A DNA stretch of 64,000 bases, from contig CAZRML010000020.1 in NCBI GenBank assembly GCA_964601205.1, positions 62,001-126,000 on the forward strand, given 5' to 3'. The notes beneath the pieces are model-generated. The model worked only from the letters and a program-made list of their open reading frames with translations. It did no database searches and had not been told where the DNA came from. A program made the translations under genes and the position numbers. This DNA comes from JAQVEM01 sp964601205. Its GTDB lineage: Bacteria; Actinomycetota; Humimicrobiia; Humimicrobiales; Humimicrobiaceae. Positions 15,388 through 25,077 of the stretch are shown here, in pieces; the stretch's first letter is position 1; each line of letters opens with the position of its first letter.

Positions 15388-16668
15388 TTGTCATCGGAAA
15401 ATAACAAGAAAGGTGATTTTTTGAAATGCTCTTTTTGTGGTAAAACGCAAAGTCAGGTAAAAAAATTAATTGCCGGTCCGGGAGTTTATATCTGTAATGA
15501 ATGCGTGGACCTGTGCAATGAGATCATTGAAGAGGAATTAAAAGAGCAGAAGCAGATTGATTTTAAAAATCTTCCCAGACCGGGTGAAATTTATTCAATT
15601 TTAAATGATTATGTTGTCGGACAGGAAAGAGCGAAAAAGGTTCTGTCTGTGGCGGTGTATAACCATTACAAGAGGGTTAGATATGAGGATAAGCTGGATA
15701 AGGATGATACAGAGGTCCAGAAGAGCAATATTTTGCTGATAGGGCCTACGGGCTGCGGAAAAACACTTCTTGCCCAGACCCTGGCAAGAATATTAAATGT
15801 TCCGTTTTGCATTGCTGATGCTACATCGCTTACAGAAGCAGGTTATGTTGGAGAAGATGTTGAAAATATATTGCTCCGATTGATACAGGCTGCGGATTTT
15901 GACATTAAGAGAGCCGAGACAGGTATTATTTATCTGGATGAGATAGATAAAATAAGCCGAAAGTCTGAAAATCCTTCAATTACCAGAGACGTATCGGGAG
16001 AAGGGGTGCAGCAGGCGCTGCTTAAGATTCTGGAAGGGACCGAAGCCAACGTACCCCCGCAGGGCGGCAGAAAACATCCTCACCAGGATTTTATACAGAT
16101 TAACACCAGCAATATCCTTTTTATCTGTGGCGGTTCATTCAGTGGCCTGGAAAAGATAATTGAAAAAAGAATAAACGAAAGCAGTGTGGGCTTTATCTCA
16201 AAAAAAGTTCCCGGCAGGATGGAAAAGATTGATAAGTTTCTTCCAGGGATAATGCCGGAGGATTTATTAAAGTATGGTTTAATTCCGGAACTAATCGGGA
16301 GGTTGCCTGTGGTAAGTACCCTGTCCAATCTTACCGAAGAAGACCTGATAAGAATATTAACCGAGCCAAAAAACTCTCTGGTGAAACAGTATAAAAAAAT
16401 GTTCAGGATGGATAATGTTGACCTGGAGTTTACCGGAGGTGCTCTGAAGGAAATTTCAACGCTTGCTTCCCGTAGAGGGACAGGAGCAAGGGGCCTGAGG
16501 GCTATAATGGAAGAGATTATGTTAAATGTAATGTTTGAAATACCTGAACGGAGTGATGTTAATAAATGTATAATATCAAGAGAAGTTGTGAGGGACAAAA
16601 TTGAGCCCCAGATATTAGGTAGTTCCAACAATAAAGTTTTTTTGAAAGATGAGGAAAAATCAGCGTAA
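15388..16668 (+). CDS. clpX: ATP-dependent Clp protease ATP-binding subunit ClpX
   Basis: A 426-residue AAA+ unfoldase. The N-terminal zinc domain has Cys14, Cys17, Cys36 and Cys39. Walker A is GPTGCGKT, Walker B IIYLDEIDKI, with the arginine-finger region GRLPVV and sensor-2 GARGLRAIMEE. Start chosen at TTG 15388, 11 bases after AAGGAG (15371-15376); the in-frame GTG at 15376 overlaps that site. The stop is one base before the ATG of valS at 16670, so coupling is likely. Confidence 0.97.
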   Translation: MSSENNKKGDFLKCSFCGKTQSQVKKLIAGPGVYICNECVDLCNEIIEEELKEQKQIDFKNLPRPGEIYSILNDYVVGQERAKKVLSVAVYNHYKRVRYEDKLDKDDTEVQKSNILLIGPTGCGKTLLAQTLARILNVPFCIADATSLTEAGYVGEDVENILLRLIQAADFDIKRAETGIIYLDEIDKISRKSENPSITRDVSGEGVQQALLKILEGTEANVPPQGGRKHPHQDFIQINTSNILFICGGSFSGLEKIIEKRINESSVGFISKKVPGRMEKIDKFLPGIMPEDLLKYGLIPELIGRLPVVSTLSNLTEEDLIRILTEPKNSLVKQYKKMFRMDNVDLEFTGGALKEISTLASRRGTGARGLRAIMEEIMLNVMFEIPERSDVNKCIISREVVRDKIEPQILGSSNNKVFLKDEEKSA

Positions 16669-16669
16669 T

Positions 16670-19345
16670 ATGTTTGAGGGAATTGAAGGCAAATATAGCC
16701 CTGAATCATTTGAAAAGGAAATTTATAATTACTGGCTTGAAAATAAGTGTTTTTCGGCAAAAATAGACAAATCAAAAACTCCATTCAGCATGGTGATACC
16801 TCCTCCCAATGTGACCGGCTATCTTCATATCGGTCATGCCCTTAATAATACTCTGCAGGATATAATTACAAGATACAAAAGAATGAAGGGGCATAATACT
16901 ACATGGGTTCCCGGGACCGACCATGCGGGAATAGCAACCCAGAATGTGGTAGAAAGAGCTTTAGAAAAGGAAAATTTAAACAGGTATATGCTGGGGAGAG
17001 AAAAGTTTATAGAACGGGTATGGGAATGGAAGGATGAATACGGCAGCCGTATCATAAATCAATTAAAATCACTGGGGTGCTCGTTAGACTGGGAGAGAGA
17101 AAGGTTTACCTTTGACAAAAGATATGTCAGAGCGATAACCAGGGAATTTGTAACCCTGTATAATGATGGGCTGATTTACAGGGGAAATTACATGATTAAC
17201 TGGTGCCCGAGGTGCCGGACTGCACTTTCTGACATTGAAGTTGAACATGTAGAAAAGAAAGGTAGCCTCTGGGATATCAAATATCCTCTGATAGACCCGG
17301 TTACGGATAAACCCGGCACCAGCGAGTACATAATTGTTTCAACCACCAGACCCGAAACCATGCTGGGTGATACAGCAGTGGCTGTGAATCCCGGGGATAG
17401 GAGATATAAAAAATACAGGGGCAGGTATGCTTATTTACCCCTGGTGGGACGAAAAATCCCTATTATAGAAGACCTGTTTGTAGATATGGGATTTGGTACC
17501 GGTGCAGTAAAAGTGACACCGGCCCATGACCCCAATGACTTTGAAATCGGTAAGAGACATAATTTAGAAGAGATAAATATATTTAATGAAGATGCCACCC
17601 TTAATTCTAACGCCGGTAAATACAGCGGCCTGGACCGTTACAGGGCGAGACAGGAAGTATTAAATGACCTTGAAGCACAGGACTTTCTAACCGGTCAGAA
17701 AAGTCATGTATCATCAATTGGGATTTGTTCCAGGTGCAACACAGTGGTGGAGCCGAGGATTTCAATGCAGTGGTTTGTATCCATGAAGAAACTTGCCGGT
17801 CCTGCTATTGAAGCGGTAAAAGAGGGAAAGGTTAGAATAATACCGGAGAAATGGGAAAAGATATATTTTAACTGGATGGAAAATATAAGAGACTGGTGCA
17901 TATCCCGCCAGTTATGGTGGGGGCACAGGATTCCGGTATGGTATTGCAAGAACTGCGGTAAGATGATAGTTAGTGAAGATAAACCTCTCAGCTGTCCTGA
18001 TTGTGGAAGCAGCAGTTTTGAGCAGGACAGCGATGTTCTGGATACATGGTTTAGTTCATGCCTGTGGCCTTTTGCAGTTTTTGGATGGCCCGAAGAAACC
18101 GCGGATTTAAAGTATTTCTTTCCGACCGACGTTCTGGTGACCGCGCATGATATTATCTTCTTCTGGGTGGCGCGGATGATTATGATGAGCCTGTATTTCA
18201 GAAAGGACATTCCTTTTAAAGAAGTTTTTATAAACCCGCTGGTAAATGATTCCAGGGGGCAAAAAATGAGTAAATCAAAAGGGAATGCAATTGATCCCAT
18301 GAATATAATTGAAGAAAAAGGGGCGGATGTTTTAAGGTTCACTCTGGCGTCTCTGACAACTCCCGGAAGAAATTTAATTCTTGGTGATGAAAAGATTGAG
18401 GGCGTAAGAAATTTTGCCAATAAGCTATGGAACGGGTCTAAATTTGTATTGTCAAATCTGGATAAAAGCATTAATTTTGAAAGTATCAGTATGGATAAGC
18501 TGGATTTAGACCTGTGGGACAGGTGGATAATCTCGGGGTTAAACAGGGCAATAAAGGAAGTTGAAAAATATCTTGTCAGATACAATTTTTCTTTTGCATC
18601 CAGGCTCCTTTTAAGCTTTTTCTGGGATGATTACTGTGACTGGTATATTGAATCAGCAAAGGTGAAAATATATCATGGAAAAGATGATGGCGAAAGAGAA
18701 AGTACGATGTTTGTTTTATGGTATGTCCTGGAAAGATATCTCAGGATTCTTCATCCCTTTATGCCTTTTATTACAGAGAGAATATGGCAGAGTATTCCAC
18801 ACAGCGGAGATAGTCTTGCACTGAAGAACTTTCCTGAATATGAACCGGAAAGGCTGGATAAGAAAGCAGAAGAAGAGATAAAGGTACTTTTTAAGATTAT
18901 AAGCGAGATAAGGAAAATAAGGTCGGAGCTAAAGATAAACCCGGCAAAAAAATTAAATGTAAGTCTGGGTACCGATAAAAAAGGCGGGACATTTTTAAAG
19001 CATAATGAAAAATATATTTGCAGCCTGGCAGGGACAGATAATCTGGAGTTTGATGACCGAACCGGCAAAAAAGGCTATATTAAAGCTTCTGCAGCTGATG
19101 TAGATATTTTTGTTTATATTCTTGATGTGTTTGATATAGAATTGGAGATAAAAAGGATAAAAGACAGAATCGAGAAGGTTAAGCTGGGAGCTGAAAAGAG
19201 CAGAAAAAAAATATCAAATATTGATTTTATAAAAAAAGCGCCGGCCGGGATTATAAAAAAAGAAAAAGATAAACTCAAGCAGGCAGACAGAGACCTGAAG
19301 GTACTGGGAGAACAGCTGGAGAAAATAAAAGATATTAACCAATAA
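16670..19345 (+). CDS. valS: Valyl-tRNA synthetase
   Basis: An 891-residue class I synthetase. HIGH is present as LHIGHALNNTLQD (near residues 47-59) and KMSKS as GQKMSKSKGNAIDP. Cysteine pairs CPRC, CKNC and CPDC suggest bound zinc, and the large insert between the two halves is the CP1 editing domain that hydrolyses Thr-tRNA(Val). The C-terminal 80 residues form the coiled coil typical of ValRS. The ATG at 16670 is one base after the clpX stop; an alternative ATG at 16649 would overlap clpX by 20 bases. No T-box leader precedes it. The valS-folC order fits Gram-positive synteny. Confidence 0.96.
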   Translation: MFEGIEGKYSPESFEKEIYNYWLENKCFSAKIDKSKTPFSMVIPPPNVTGYLHIGHALNNTLQDIITRYKRMKGHNTTWVPGTDHAGIATQNVVERALEKENLNRYMLGREKFIERVWEWKDEYGSRIINQLKSLGCSLDWERERFTFDKRYVRAITREFVTLYNDGLIYRGNYMINWCPRCRTALSDIEVEHVEKKGSLWDIKYPLIDPVTDKPGTSEYIIVSTTRPETMLGDTAVAVNPGDRRYKKYRGRYAYLPLVGRKIPIIEDLFVDMGFGTGAVKVTPAHDPNDFEIGKRHNLEEINIFNEDATLNSNAGKYSGLDRYRARQEVLNDLEAQDFLTGQKSHVSSIGICSRCNTVVEPRISMQWFVSMKKLAGPAIEAVKEGKVRIIPEKWEKIYFNWMENIRDWCISRQLWWGHRIPVWYCKNCGKMIVSEDKPLSCPDCGSSSFEQDSDVLDTWFSSCLWPFAVFGWPEETADLKYFFPTDVLVTAHDIIFFWVARMIMMSLYFRKDIPFKEVFINPLVNDSRGQKMSKSKGNAIDPMNIIEEKGADVLRFTLASLTTPGRNLILGDEKIEGVRNFANKLWNGSKFVLSNLDKSINFESISMDKLDLDLWDRWIISGLNRAIKEVEKYLVRYNFSFASRLLLSFFWDDYCDWYIESAKVKIYHGKDDGERESTMFVLWYVLERYLRILHPFMPFITERIWQSIPHSGDSLALKNFPEYEPERLDKKAEEEIKVLFKIISEIRKIRSELKINPAKKLNVSLGTDKKGGTFLKHNEKYICSLAGTDNLEFDDRTGKKGYIKASAADVDIFVYILDVFDIELEIKRIKDRIEKVKLGAEKSRKKISNIDFIKKAPAGIIKKEKDKLKQADRDLKVLGEQLEKIKDINQ

Positions 19346-19360
19346 GTAAAGAGTGGCACA

Positions 19361-20677
19361 GTGGAATACGCTCAGATATGCAAATATTTAGATGACTGCC
19401 TTGTTTTTGGAATAAAACCCGGTTTAGAAAGAATAAAAAAATTACTTGAACTTTCAGGCAATCCTCAGAAAAAGGTTGAATTCATTCATATAGTGGGGAC
19501 AAACGGCAAGACATCTACCACTAAAATTACTTCTGAGTTATTAAGGTACAGCGGTATTAAAACAGGTTTTTATATTTCCCCTCATATAAACTGCTATGCG
19601 GAAAGAATAGGAATAAATGGCAGGGATATCACGGAGAAAAAGTTTTCCATGGCATTTAACAGAATATATCCTTATATAAAGGCAGTAAACAAGATGAATC
19701 TTGATGGGCCCCTTACCCAGTTTGAAATAGTTACTGCAATGGCATTAAAACTTGCCGGAGATGAAAATCTTGAAGTCATGGTTCTGGAAACGGGAATGGG
19801 CGGGAGATGGGATGCTACCAATGTAGCGGACGCCAGAGTAGCCGGACTTACCGGCGTAAGTCTGGAGCATACAGAGATGCTTGGCAATACAGTAAAAAAA
19901 ATATCATTAGAGAAGGTGGAAGTTATAAAGAGCGGGGCAATGGTTGCAACAACAAGTCGCAATAAGAATGTAATTGAAGTATTAAATAAAAAAGTAAATG
20001 ATACCCGGTCCACTCTTTATTTATATGGAGAAGATTTTTGTATATTAAAAAAGAAAAATATGGGGCTCGGGGGATGGCTTCTTGATATTAAGGGAATCAG
20101 TGGTATCTACAGAGACTTAATGCTTCCACTTCCGGGCGGGTATCAGCCCCTGAATTTATCTCTTGCTGTGGCACTGGCGGAACTTTACATGAAAATCAGG
20201 AGGAGGAAACTGGATATCGAAAAAATAAAGGGAAGTATTGGCTCCCTGAAAGTAATGGGCAGGTTCGAAGTTATTCAAAAGGAGCCACTGGTAATAGCCG
20301 ATGCCAGCCATAATCCCGAAGGAATAGATAATCTGGTTAAGAGCATGAAGACTTATTTCAGGAACCGTAAAAAAATAATTATTTTTGCCGTGTTAAAGGA
20401 TAAAAACTATAGCAGCATGGTTAAAAAGATAATTAATATAAGCGATGTCTTAATTTTAACCTCCAGCATGTGTGAGAGGAGTCTTGATATCTTAAAACTT
20501 GAAAAAGTAGCAAAGGAAAAAATAAAAGAATCCAGTGCCACAAAAAAATATCCCGTAAAATTATACACCATGGACAATATAGAAAATTCTCTGAAATTTG
20601 CTTTAAAAATTTCTGATATAAATGATATTATATGCATTACTGGTTCAATAACAAATCTGGAGAATATTGTAGGTTAA
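19361..20677 (+). CDS. folC: Folylpolyglutamate synthase / dihydrofolate synthase
   Basis: A 438-residue Mur-ligase-fold enzyme adding glutamate to folates (and possibly to dihydropteroate). The P-loop is VGTNGKTSTTK (residues 46-56); SPHINCYAERI, LETGMGGRWDATN and SLEHTEMLGNTVKKISLEK are the folate-binding and metal-binding blocks, and DASHNPEG lies in the C-terminal domain. It begins at GTG 19361, 15 bases after valS. With fhs and folD later in the window it supports one-carbon metabolism on polyglutamylated folate. Confidence 0.95.
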   Translation: MEYAQICKYLDDCLVFGIKPGLERIKKLLELSGNPQKKVEFIHIVGTNGKTSTTKITSELLRYSGIKTGFYISPHINCYAERIGINGRDITEKKFSMAFNRIYPYIKAVNKMNLDGPLTQFEIVTAMALKLAGDENLEVMVLETGMGGRWDATNVADARVAGLTGVSLEHTEMLGNTVKKISLEKVEVIKSGAMVATTSRNKNVIEVLNKKVNDTRSTLYLYGEDFCILKKKNMGLGGWLLDIKGISGIYRDLMLPLPGGYQPLNLSLAVALAELYMKIRRRKLDIEKIKGSIGSLKVMGRFEVIQKEPLVIADASHNPEGIDNLVKSMKTYFRNRKKIIIFAVLKDKNYSSMVKKIINISDVLILTSSMCERSLDILKLEKVAKEKIKESSATKKYPVKLYTMDNIENSLKFALKISDINDIICITGSITNLENIVG

Positions 20678-20735
20678 GATAATTTATTTATAGAACCTGT
20701 ATAAATAAAATATATAAATTTAATCTGGAGGATTA

Positions 20736-21194
20736 ATGGATTTATTTAAATATGTAAACGAAATTATGGATTTTTTTACCCACCCTATATGGAAATACCT
20801 GGGTTATAGTTTAATTTTTTTATTGATTATTATCTGGCTTGCTTTTGTCTACTGGACTTACAGGGATGCGAGACTCAGAAGTGAATATGTTCCTATAGCT
20901 GTTTTCTGGACACTGGTTATATTAATATTAAATTATCCGGGATTAATTCTTTATTTAATATTGAGGCCGCCGGAATTTATAGATGATATCATTGAGAGAG
21001 ACCTTGAAATTGAAAGGATGGAGATGCTGCTTGAAAACAGGCAGCTAACCTGCCCTGCCTGCGGGAGCCCTGTAAAAGATGATTTTCTAATATGTCCTTA
21101 CTGCAGGAAAAAATTAAAGAATTCCTGTATTAACTGCGGGAAGCCTTTAAATTTAGACTGGAAAGTTTGCCCGTATTGCAAAACTCCGCAGTAA
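20736..21194 (+). CDS. Membrane protein with double zinc ribbon, unknown function
   Basis: A 152-residue protein with two hydrophobic segments (about residues 21-42 and 52-74) and a cytoplasmic-looking tail holding two zinc-ribbon units: CPACGSPVKDDFLICPYC and CINCGKPLNLDWKVCPYC. Each unit has two CxxC knuckles, so two zinc ions are expected. The start follows CTGGAGG closely. The gene lies between folC and ndk, a spot where actinomycetes carry a small membrane protein gene. No enzymatic motif is visible. Function unknown; zinc ribbons of this kind often mediate protein or nucleic-acid contacts. Confidence 0.8.
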   Translation: MDLFKYVNEIMDFFTHPIWKYLGYSLIFLLIIIWLAFVYWTYRDARLRSEYVPIAVFWTLVILILNYPGLILYLILRPPEFIDDIIERDLEIERMEMLLENRQLTCPACGSPVKDDFLICPYCRKKLKNSCINCGKPLNLDWKVCPYCKTPQ

Positions 21195-21289
21195 AAGGGC
21201 AGGGCCCGGGTTCTTTTGAATTTTGTGGGAATAATTTAAGCCGGTGGTATGTTATATTTAAAATGTTAAAGATAGGATGGACGGTATAT

Positions 21290-21697
21290 ATGGATAAAAA
21301 AGAAAAAAGCCTGGTTATAATAAAACCTGATGGGGTAAAGAAAAAGGTTATTGGAGAAATTATATCCCGGATAGAAAAAGAAGACCTTGCTATTGAGAAA
21401 TTAAAAATGATAAAAATCGGCAGGGATATTGCGCGAAGGCATTACCGGGAACATAAAAATAAGAGTTTTTTTGATATGTTGATTGAATATATAACTTCCG
21501 GGCCTTCGGTGGTTATGGTTGTAAGCGGTACAGACGCTATTACCAGGATCAGGAAACTTATGGGCCCCACGGATTCTAAAAAGGCAGAGAAAGGCACAAT
21601 CAGGGGCGACTTTGGCGTTGATATTACCGCAAATGTAATTCATGGCTCGGATTCAATAGAAAGCGCCGGGAGAGAAATTGAATTGTTTTTTAAGTAA
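21290..21697 (+). CDS. ndk: Nucleoside diphosphate kinase
   Basis: A 135-residue kinase equalising NTP and dNTP pools by a phosphohistidine. The nucleophile is His118 in NVIHGSDS; IIKPDGVKK (10-18), SGPSVVMVVSG, MGPTDS and GTIRGDFG complete the family pattern. The ATG at 21290 is preceded by GGATGG and matches the usual N-terminus; the frame is open 41 codons further upstream into the preceding gene, which I treat as chance. Its neighbours folC and mre genes are in the order usual for actinomycetes. Confidence 0.96.
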   Translation: MDKKEKSLVIIKPDGVKKKVIGEIISRIEKEDLAIEKLKMIKIGRDIARRHYREHKNKSFFDMLIEYITSGPSVVMVVSGTDAITRIRKLMGPTDSKKAEKGTIRGDFGVDITANVIHGSDSIESAGREIELFFK

Positions 21698-21751
21698 AAG
21701 CCTGAAATTATAAAATGAATGGTAAATAAGATATTATTCTAAAGGTGGCTG

Positions 21752-22006
21752 ATGAATAAAAGAAGAGGGAAGATAGTATTTTTTATAGTACTTCTTGGAG
21801 GTATTATAGGAGCTATCCTGGGCCATGTTCTGGCTGATGTGATACCTTTATTAGATGAAGGCCTCAAGGTGGGCACAGATTCTCTCAGTCTTAATTTATA
21901 CTTAATTGATATAAATTTTGGGATCCATGTAAATATTACGCTGGGAGCCATAATAGGAATACTAATTGCTTTTTTATTAGCCGATGTTGGAAGAAGAAGG
22001 CCGTAA
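21752..22006 (+). CDS. DUF4321-type small membrane protein
   Basis: An 84-residue protein with two membrane segments (about residues 8-30 and 60-80) separated by a short polar stretch, and a basic start (MNKRRGK). Length, GGIIGAILGHVLAD and the position directly before maf and mreB fit DUF4321, a family of unknown function found in that neighbourhood. AAAGGTGG precedes the ATG. Its 3' end overlaps maf by 23 bases. Family call from memory of the pattern; moderate certainty. Confidence 0.65.
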   Translation: MNKRRGKIVFFIVLLGGIIGAILGHVLADVIPLLDEGLKVGTDSLSLNLYLIDINFGIHVNITLGAIIGILIAFLLADVGRRRP

Positions 22007-22616
22007 AAAAATAATTCTGGCTTCTGCTTCTCCAAGAAGAAGAGAAATACTTAAATTGTTGAAGCTGGATTTTGAGGTAGTCAAACTTAAGGGCTCTGGA
22101 GAGAAGCGGTTTAAAGATCCCTATACTATGGTGGTCCATAATAGTATCATTAAAGCCAGAAATGTTTATAATTATTTTAAAGAAAAGGATTCCAAAAAGC
22201 AGGTTACAGATTATACAGGGAGTTTTTTAATTGCCGGTTTTGATACTGTGGTGTATATAGATAAGGATATTCTTGGTAAGCCGGCTGATAGAAAGCAGGC
22301 AGAGGGGTTTTTGAATATCCTTTCTGGCAGGTCTCATAAAGTGATAAGCGGAATTTGCATCTTTGAAAGTGATTCCGGTAAATATAATTACGGAACTGAA
22401 TCTACAGAGGTTAAGTTCAGGAAGTTAACTGTGGATGAAATCAGGGGTTATCTGGACAGGGAAAATGTTCTGGACAAAGCAGGCGCCTATAATGTGCTTG
22501 GATACGGAAGTTTGCTGGTAGAGAGAATAAATGGTTGTTTTTATAATGTAGCCGGACTGCCTGTTGCTAAATTTGTGAATATGCTAAAAGAATTCGATTG
22601 TAATGTTATTAGTTAA
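21984..22616 (+). CDS. maf: Maf-family nucleoside triphosphate pyrophosphatase
   Basis: A 210-residue Maf protein. ILASASPRRREILKLL (residues 11-26) is the defining N-terminal signature; FDTVVYIDKDILGKP carries the metal-binding aspartate region, and DKAGAYNVLGYGSLLVERINGCFYNVAGLP the C-terminal block. Maf enzymes hydrolyse dTTP, UTP or modified pyrimidine nucleotides and affect septum formation. It overlaps the upstream membrane gene and lies 15 bases before mreB, the usual maf-mreBCD layout. Confidence 0.93.
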   Translation: MLEEEGRKKIILASASPRRREILKLLKLDFEVVKLKGSGEKRFKDPYTMVVHNSIIKARNVYNYFKEKDSKKQVTDYTGSFLIAGFDTVVYIDKDILGKPADRKQAEGFLNILSGRSHKVISGICIFESDSGKYNYGTESTEVKFRKLTVDEIRGYLDRENVLDKAGAYNVLGYGSLLVERINGCFYNVAGLPVAKFVNMLKEFDCNVIS

Positions 22617-22631
22617 TTAAGGAGTTTATAA

Positions 22632-23666
22632 ATGCAGATGTTTGATTTTTTCCTGGATGTAATTGGTAGGGATATGGGGATAGACCTTGGAACGGCAAAT
22701 ACGCTGGTTTATGTCAAGGGCAGAGGAATAGTTCTGGATGAGCCCTCCGTAGTGGCGATAGATAAAGATAGAGGGAAAGTTCTGGCAGTAGGGAGAGAAG
22801 CCAAGATGATGGTGGGAAGAACTCCTGATAATATATCGGCAATCAGACCTCTAAAAGATGGTGTAATTGCCGATTTTGAAACTACGGAAAAAATGCTGAG
22901 GTATTTTATAAACAGAGTCCATAAAAATGTAGGCTTTGCAAGACCAAGAATAGTTATCTGTGTGCCGTCAGGAATTACTCCGGTGGAAAAGAAAGCAGTG
23001 GTTGAAACCACTGAACAGGCGGGTGCAAGGGCAGCCTATATAATCGAGGAACCGCTGGCAGCCGCAATTGGCTCCGGTCTTCCTATTGACGAACCGAGGG
23101 GCAGCATGATTATAGATATAGGTGGCGGAACTTCTGAGGTAGCCGTTATATCGCTGGGAGGGATAGTAGTGAGCCAGTCCCTTAGAATTGGTGGAGATGA
23201 GATGGATGAAGCTATTACTTATTATTTAAAGAAAGAACATAATTTATTTTTAGGTGAGAGAACTGCAGAACAGGTAAAAATGGAAATAGGCTCCGCGTTC
23301 CCGCTTGAAAATGAGGAGAAAATGGAGATAAATGGAAGGGACCTGGTAACCGGGCTCCCCGAGACAATTATTATAACCAGTCAGCAGATAAGAAAAGCAC
23401 TGGAAAAGGTGGTCGCTGATATTGTAAATTCAATTGTTGAAGTGCTTGATATTACTCCCCCGGAACTTTCTTCTGATATCATGAAAAGAGGGATTGTTAT
23501 GTCAGGGGGCGGGTCTCTTCTTAAAGGATTGGCTGAAAGGATCAGCAGGGAAACTCATTGTCCGGTTTATCTTGCCGAAGATCCACTGGCAGCAGTGGGC
23601 ATAGGAGCAGGGAAATGCGTTGAGGACTTTAATACTTTAAAAAAATATCTTAAATACTCAAAATAA
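22632..23666 (+). CDS. mreB: Rod shape-determining protein MreB
   Basis: A 344-residue bacterial actin. IGIDLGTANTLVY-type phosphate-1 motif (here MGIDLGTANTLVYVKG, about residues 15-30), IIDIGGGTSEVAVISLGG phosphate-2 and MSGGGSLLKGLAERI adenosine motif are intact. MreB filaments guide lateral wall synthesis. GGAG stands ten bases before the ATG. First gene of mreB-mreC-mreD-mrdA-rodA, a complete elongasome set, so the cell is probably rod-shaped. Confidence 0.97.
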   Translation: MQMFDFFLDVIGRDMGIDLGTANTLVYVKGRGIVLDEPSVVAIDKDRGKVLAVGREAKMMVGRTPDNISAIRPLKDGVIADFETTEKMLRYFINRVHKNVGFARPRIVICVPSGITPVEKKAVVETTEQAGARAAYIIEEPLAAAIGSGLPIDEPRGSMIIDIGGGTSEVAVISLGGIVVSQSLRIGGDEMDEAITYYLKKEHNLFLGERTAEQVKMEIGSAFPLENEEKMEINGRDLVTGLPETIIITSQQIRKALEKVVADIVNSIVEVLDITPPELSSDIMKRGIVMSGGGSLLKGLAERISRETHCPVYLAEDPLAAVGIGAGKCVEDFNTLKKYLKYSK

Positions 23667-23699
23667 CCTGTTTTATATTCAACCAATTATATTTTTTTG

Positions 23700-24509
23700 A
23701 TGGTCGCATTGAATAGAAGGTTCAGAATTTATATTATCCTTACTGTAATAATTATTTTATGTCTGATAGTAATTACAGTTAGTTTCAGGCAATACGAATT
23801 ACTCGGTACAATAAAATCTAAAACCCTTGATTTTTTCAAGCCAATTCAGGAGAGGTTCTTTTCACTGTTCAGGCCGGTTAAAAATTTCATTAATATAATA
23901 AAAGATTATGTAAACTTAAGGAAAGAATATATAATTCTTGAGGAAGAAAACTCCGGGTTAAGAAAAGAATATAGTGATTATGTAAACCTGAGGATTGAAA
24001 ATGACTCTTTGAGAAAATTACTGGGAATAAAACTCAGGGAAGATTACGAGACTATAGCAGCGAAAGTGATAGGATTTTATAAGGGTGGATGGCAGTCAGA
24101 AGTTATTTTGAATGCCGGCAGTGGCCAGGGGGTTCGTGAAGGGATGGGAGTTATTAATGAAGACGGGCTGATAGGAGTAGTTGACCTGGTAGGCAATGAC
24201 TCCTGTAATGTAAGGCTTATAGACGACCCGCGGAGCAGTATTGGAGCAAAAATCCTGTCCTCCAGGAAACTGGGAGTTCTAAAGGGAAATCAGGATGGGA
24301 AAGTTACACTTGAATATATCTCCAGCGGAGAAGATGTTTTTAAGGGAGATATAGTAATTACGTCAGAATATGGAAACTTACCCGGTGAGATTCTGATAGG
24401 ACGGGTAAGAAGGGTAACTGAAAGCGCCGATAATCTTTATAAGATTATTGAGATAGAACCATTTGCTGATTTTACGGAGTTAGAGTATGTATTGATATTG
24501 GATGAATAA
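23700..24509 (+). CDS. mreC: Rod shape-determining protein MreC
   Basis: A 269-residue protein with one N-terminal membrane anchor (about residues 9-30), a coiled coil rich in Glu/Leu (YIILEEENSGLRKEY and on to about residue 105) and the two beta domains of MreC (NAGSGQGVREGMGVIN, then GDIVITSEYG). It links the cytoplasmic MreB to PBP2/RodA outside the membrane. No clear ribosome site precedes the ATG; a TTG three bases upstream is the alternative. Thirty-three bases separate it from mreB. Confidence 0.93.
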   Translation: MVALNRRFRIYIILTVIIILCLIVITVSFRQYELLGTIKSKTLDFFKPIQERFFSLFRPVKNFINIIKDYVNLRKEYIILEEENSGLRKEYSDYVNLRIENDSLRKLLGIKLREDYETIAAKVIGFYKGGWQSEVILNAGSGQGVREGMGVINEDGLIGVVDLVGNDSCNVRLIDDPRSSIGAKILSSRKLGVLKGNQDGKVTLEYISSGEDVFKGDIVITSEYGNLPGEILIGRVRRVTESADNLYKIIEIEPFADFTELEYVLILDE

Positions 24510-24558
24510 AGTAAATAAAATGTTTGGCTGGTGATGCTGGCTAATATAAATTAAAATT

Positions 24559-25077
24559 ATGAAAATTTTTTCAAGATTTCTGCATTTTTTTATACTTATA
24601 ATCTGCCTGCTGGTTCAGATAGTTTTTTTTGAATATCTGAAAATGTTCTATATAAACTTTGATTTAATTATGGTAGTTATAATAGCAGTTACCGTTTTTG
24701 ACGGAACATTATGGGGAATCTTACTTGGATTTATAGCAGGTATGACGCTGGACCTTATGGTGAGTGATATCGCTGGCATAAGTGCGTTTATTTATGCTAT
24801 AGATGCTTTCATAGCAGGCAGGCTAATTACAGTAGGATTTAAGTCAGTAAAGCAGGCTAACTTATTTATGGTTTTCTTAGTTACAGAAATTAATATTTTA
24901 TTAATCAATTTGATTTATTATCTATTTAATTTTAACCCTGACTGGTTCGGCACCGGCATTGAACTTATGACAAAACCGTTCTTTAATATTATCCTGATGT
25001 TTGCAGTCTTTCCCGTTATGAAGATAATTTCTGGCAGGAGGGAGGAAATTGGGTTTGAATATAAAAGTAAGATATAA
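24559..25077 (+). CDS. mreD: Rod shape-determining protein MreD
   Basis: A 172-residue, highly hydrophobic protein with about five membrane segments, as expected for MreD, the membrane component of the elongasome that stabilises MreC. Sequence identity within this family is low, so the call rests on hydropathy, length and its place between mreC and the PBP2 gene. Its end overlaps the start of the PBP2 gene by over 20 bases. Confidence 0.88.
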   Translation: MKIFSRFLHFFILIICLLVQIVFFEYLKMFYINFDLIMVVIIAVTVFDGTLWGILLGFIAGMTLDLMVSDIAGISAFIYAIDAFIAGRLITVGFKSVKQANLFMVFLVTEINILLINLIYYLFNFNPDWFGTGIELMTKPFFNIILMFAVFPVMKIISGRREEIGFEYKSKI

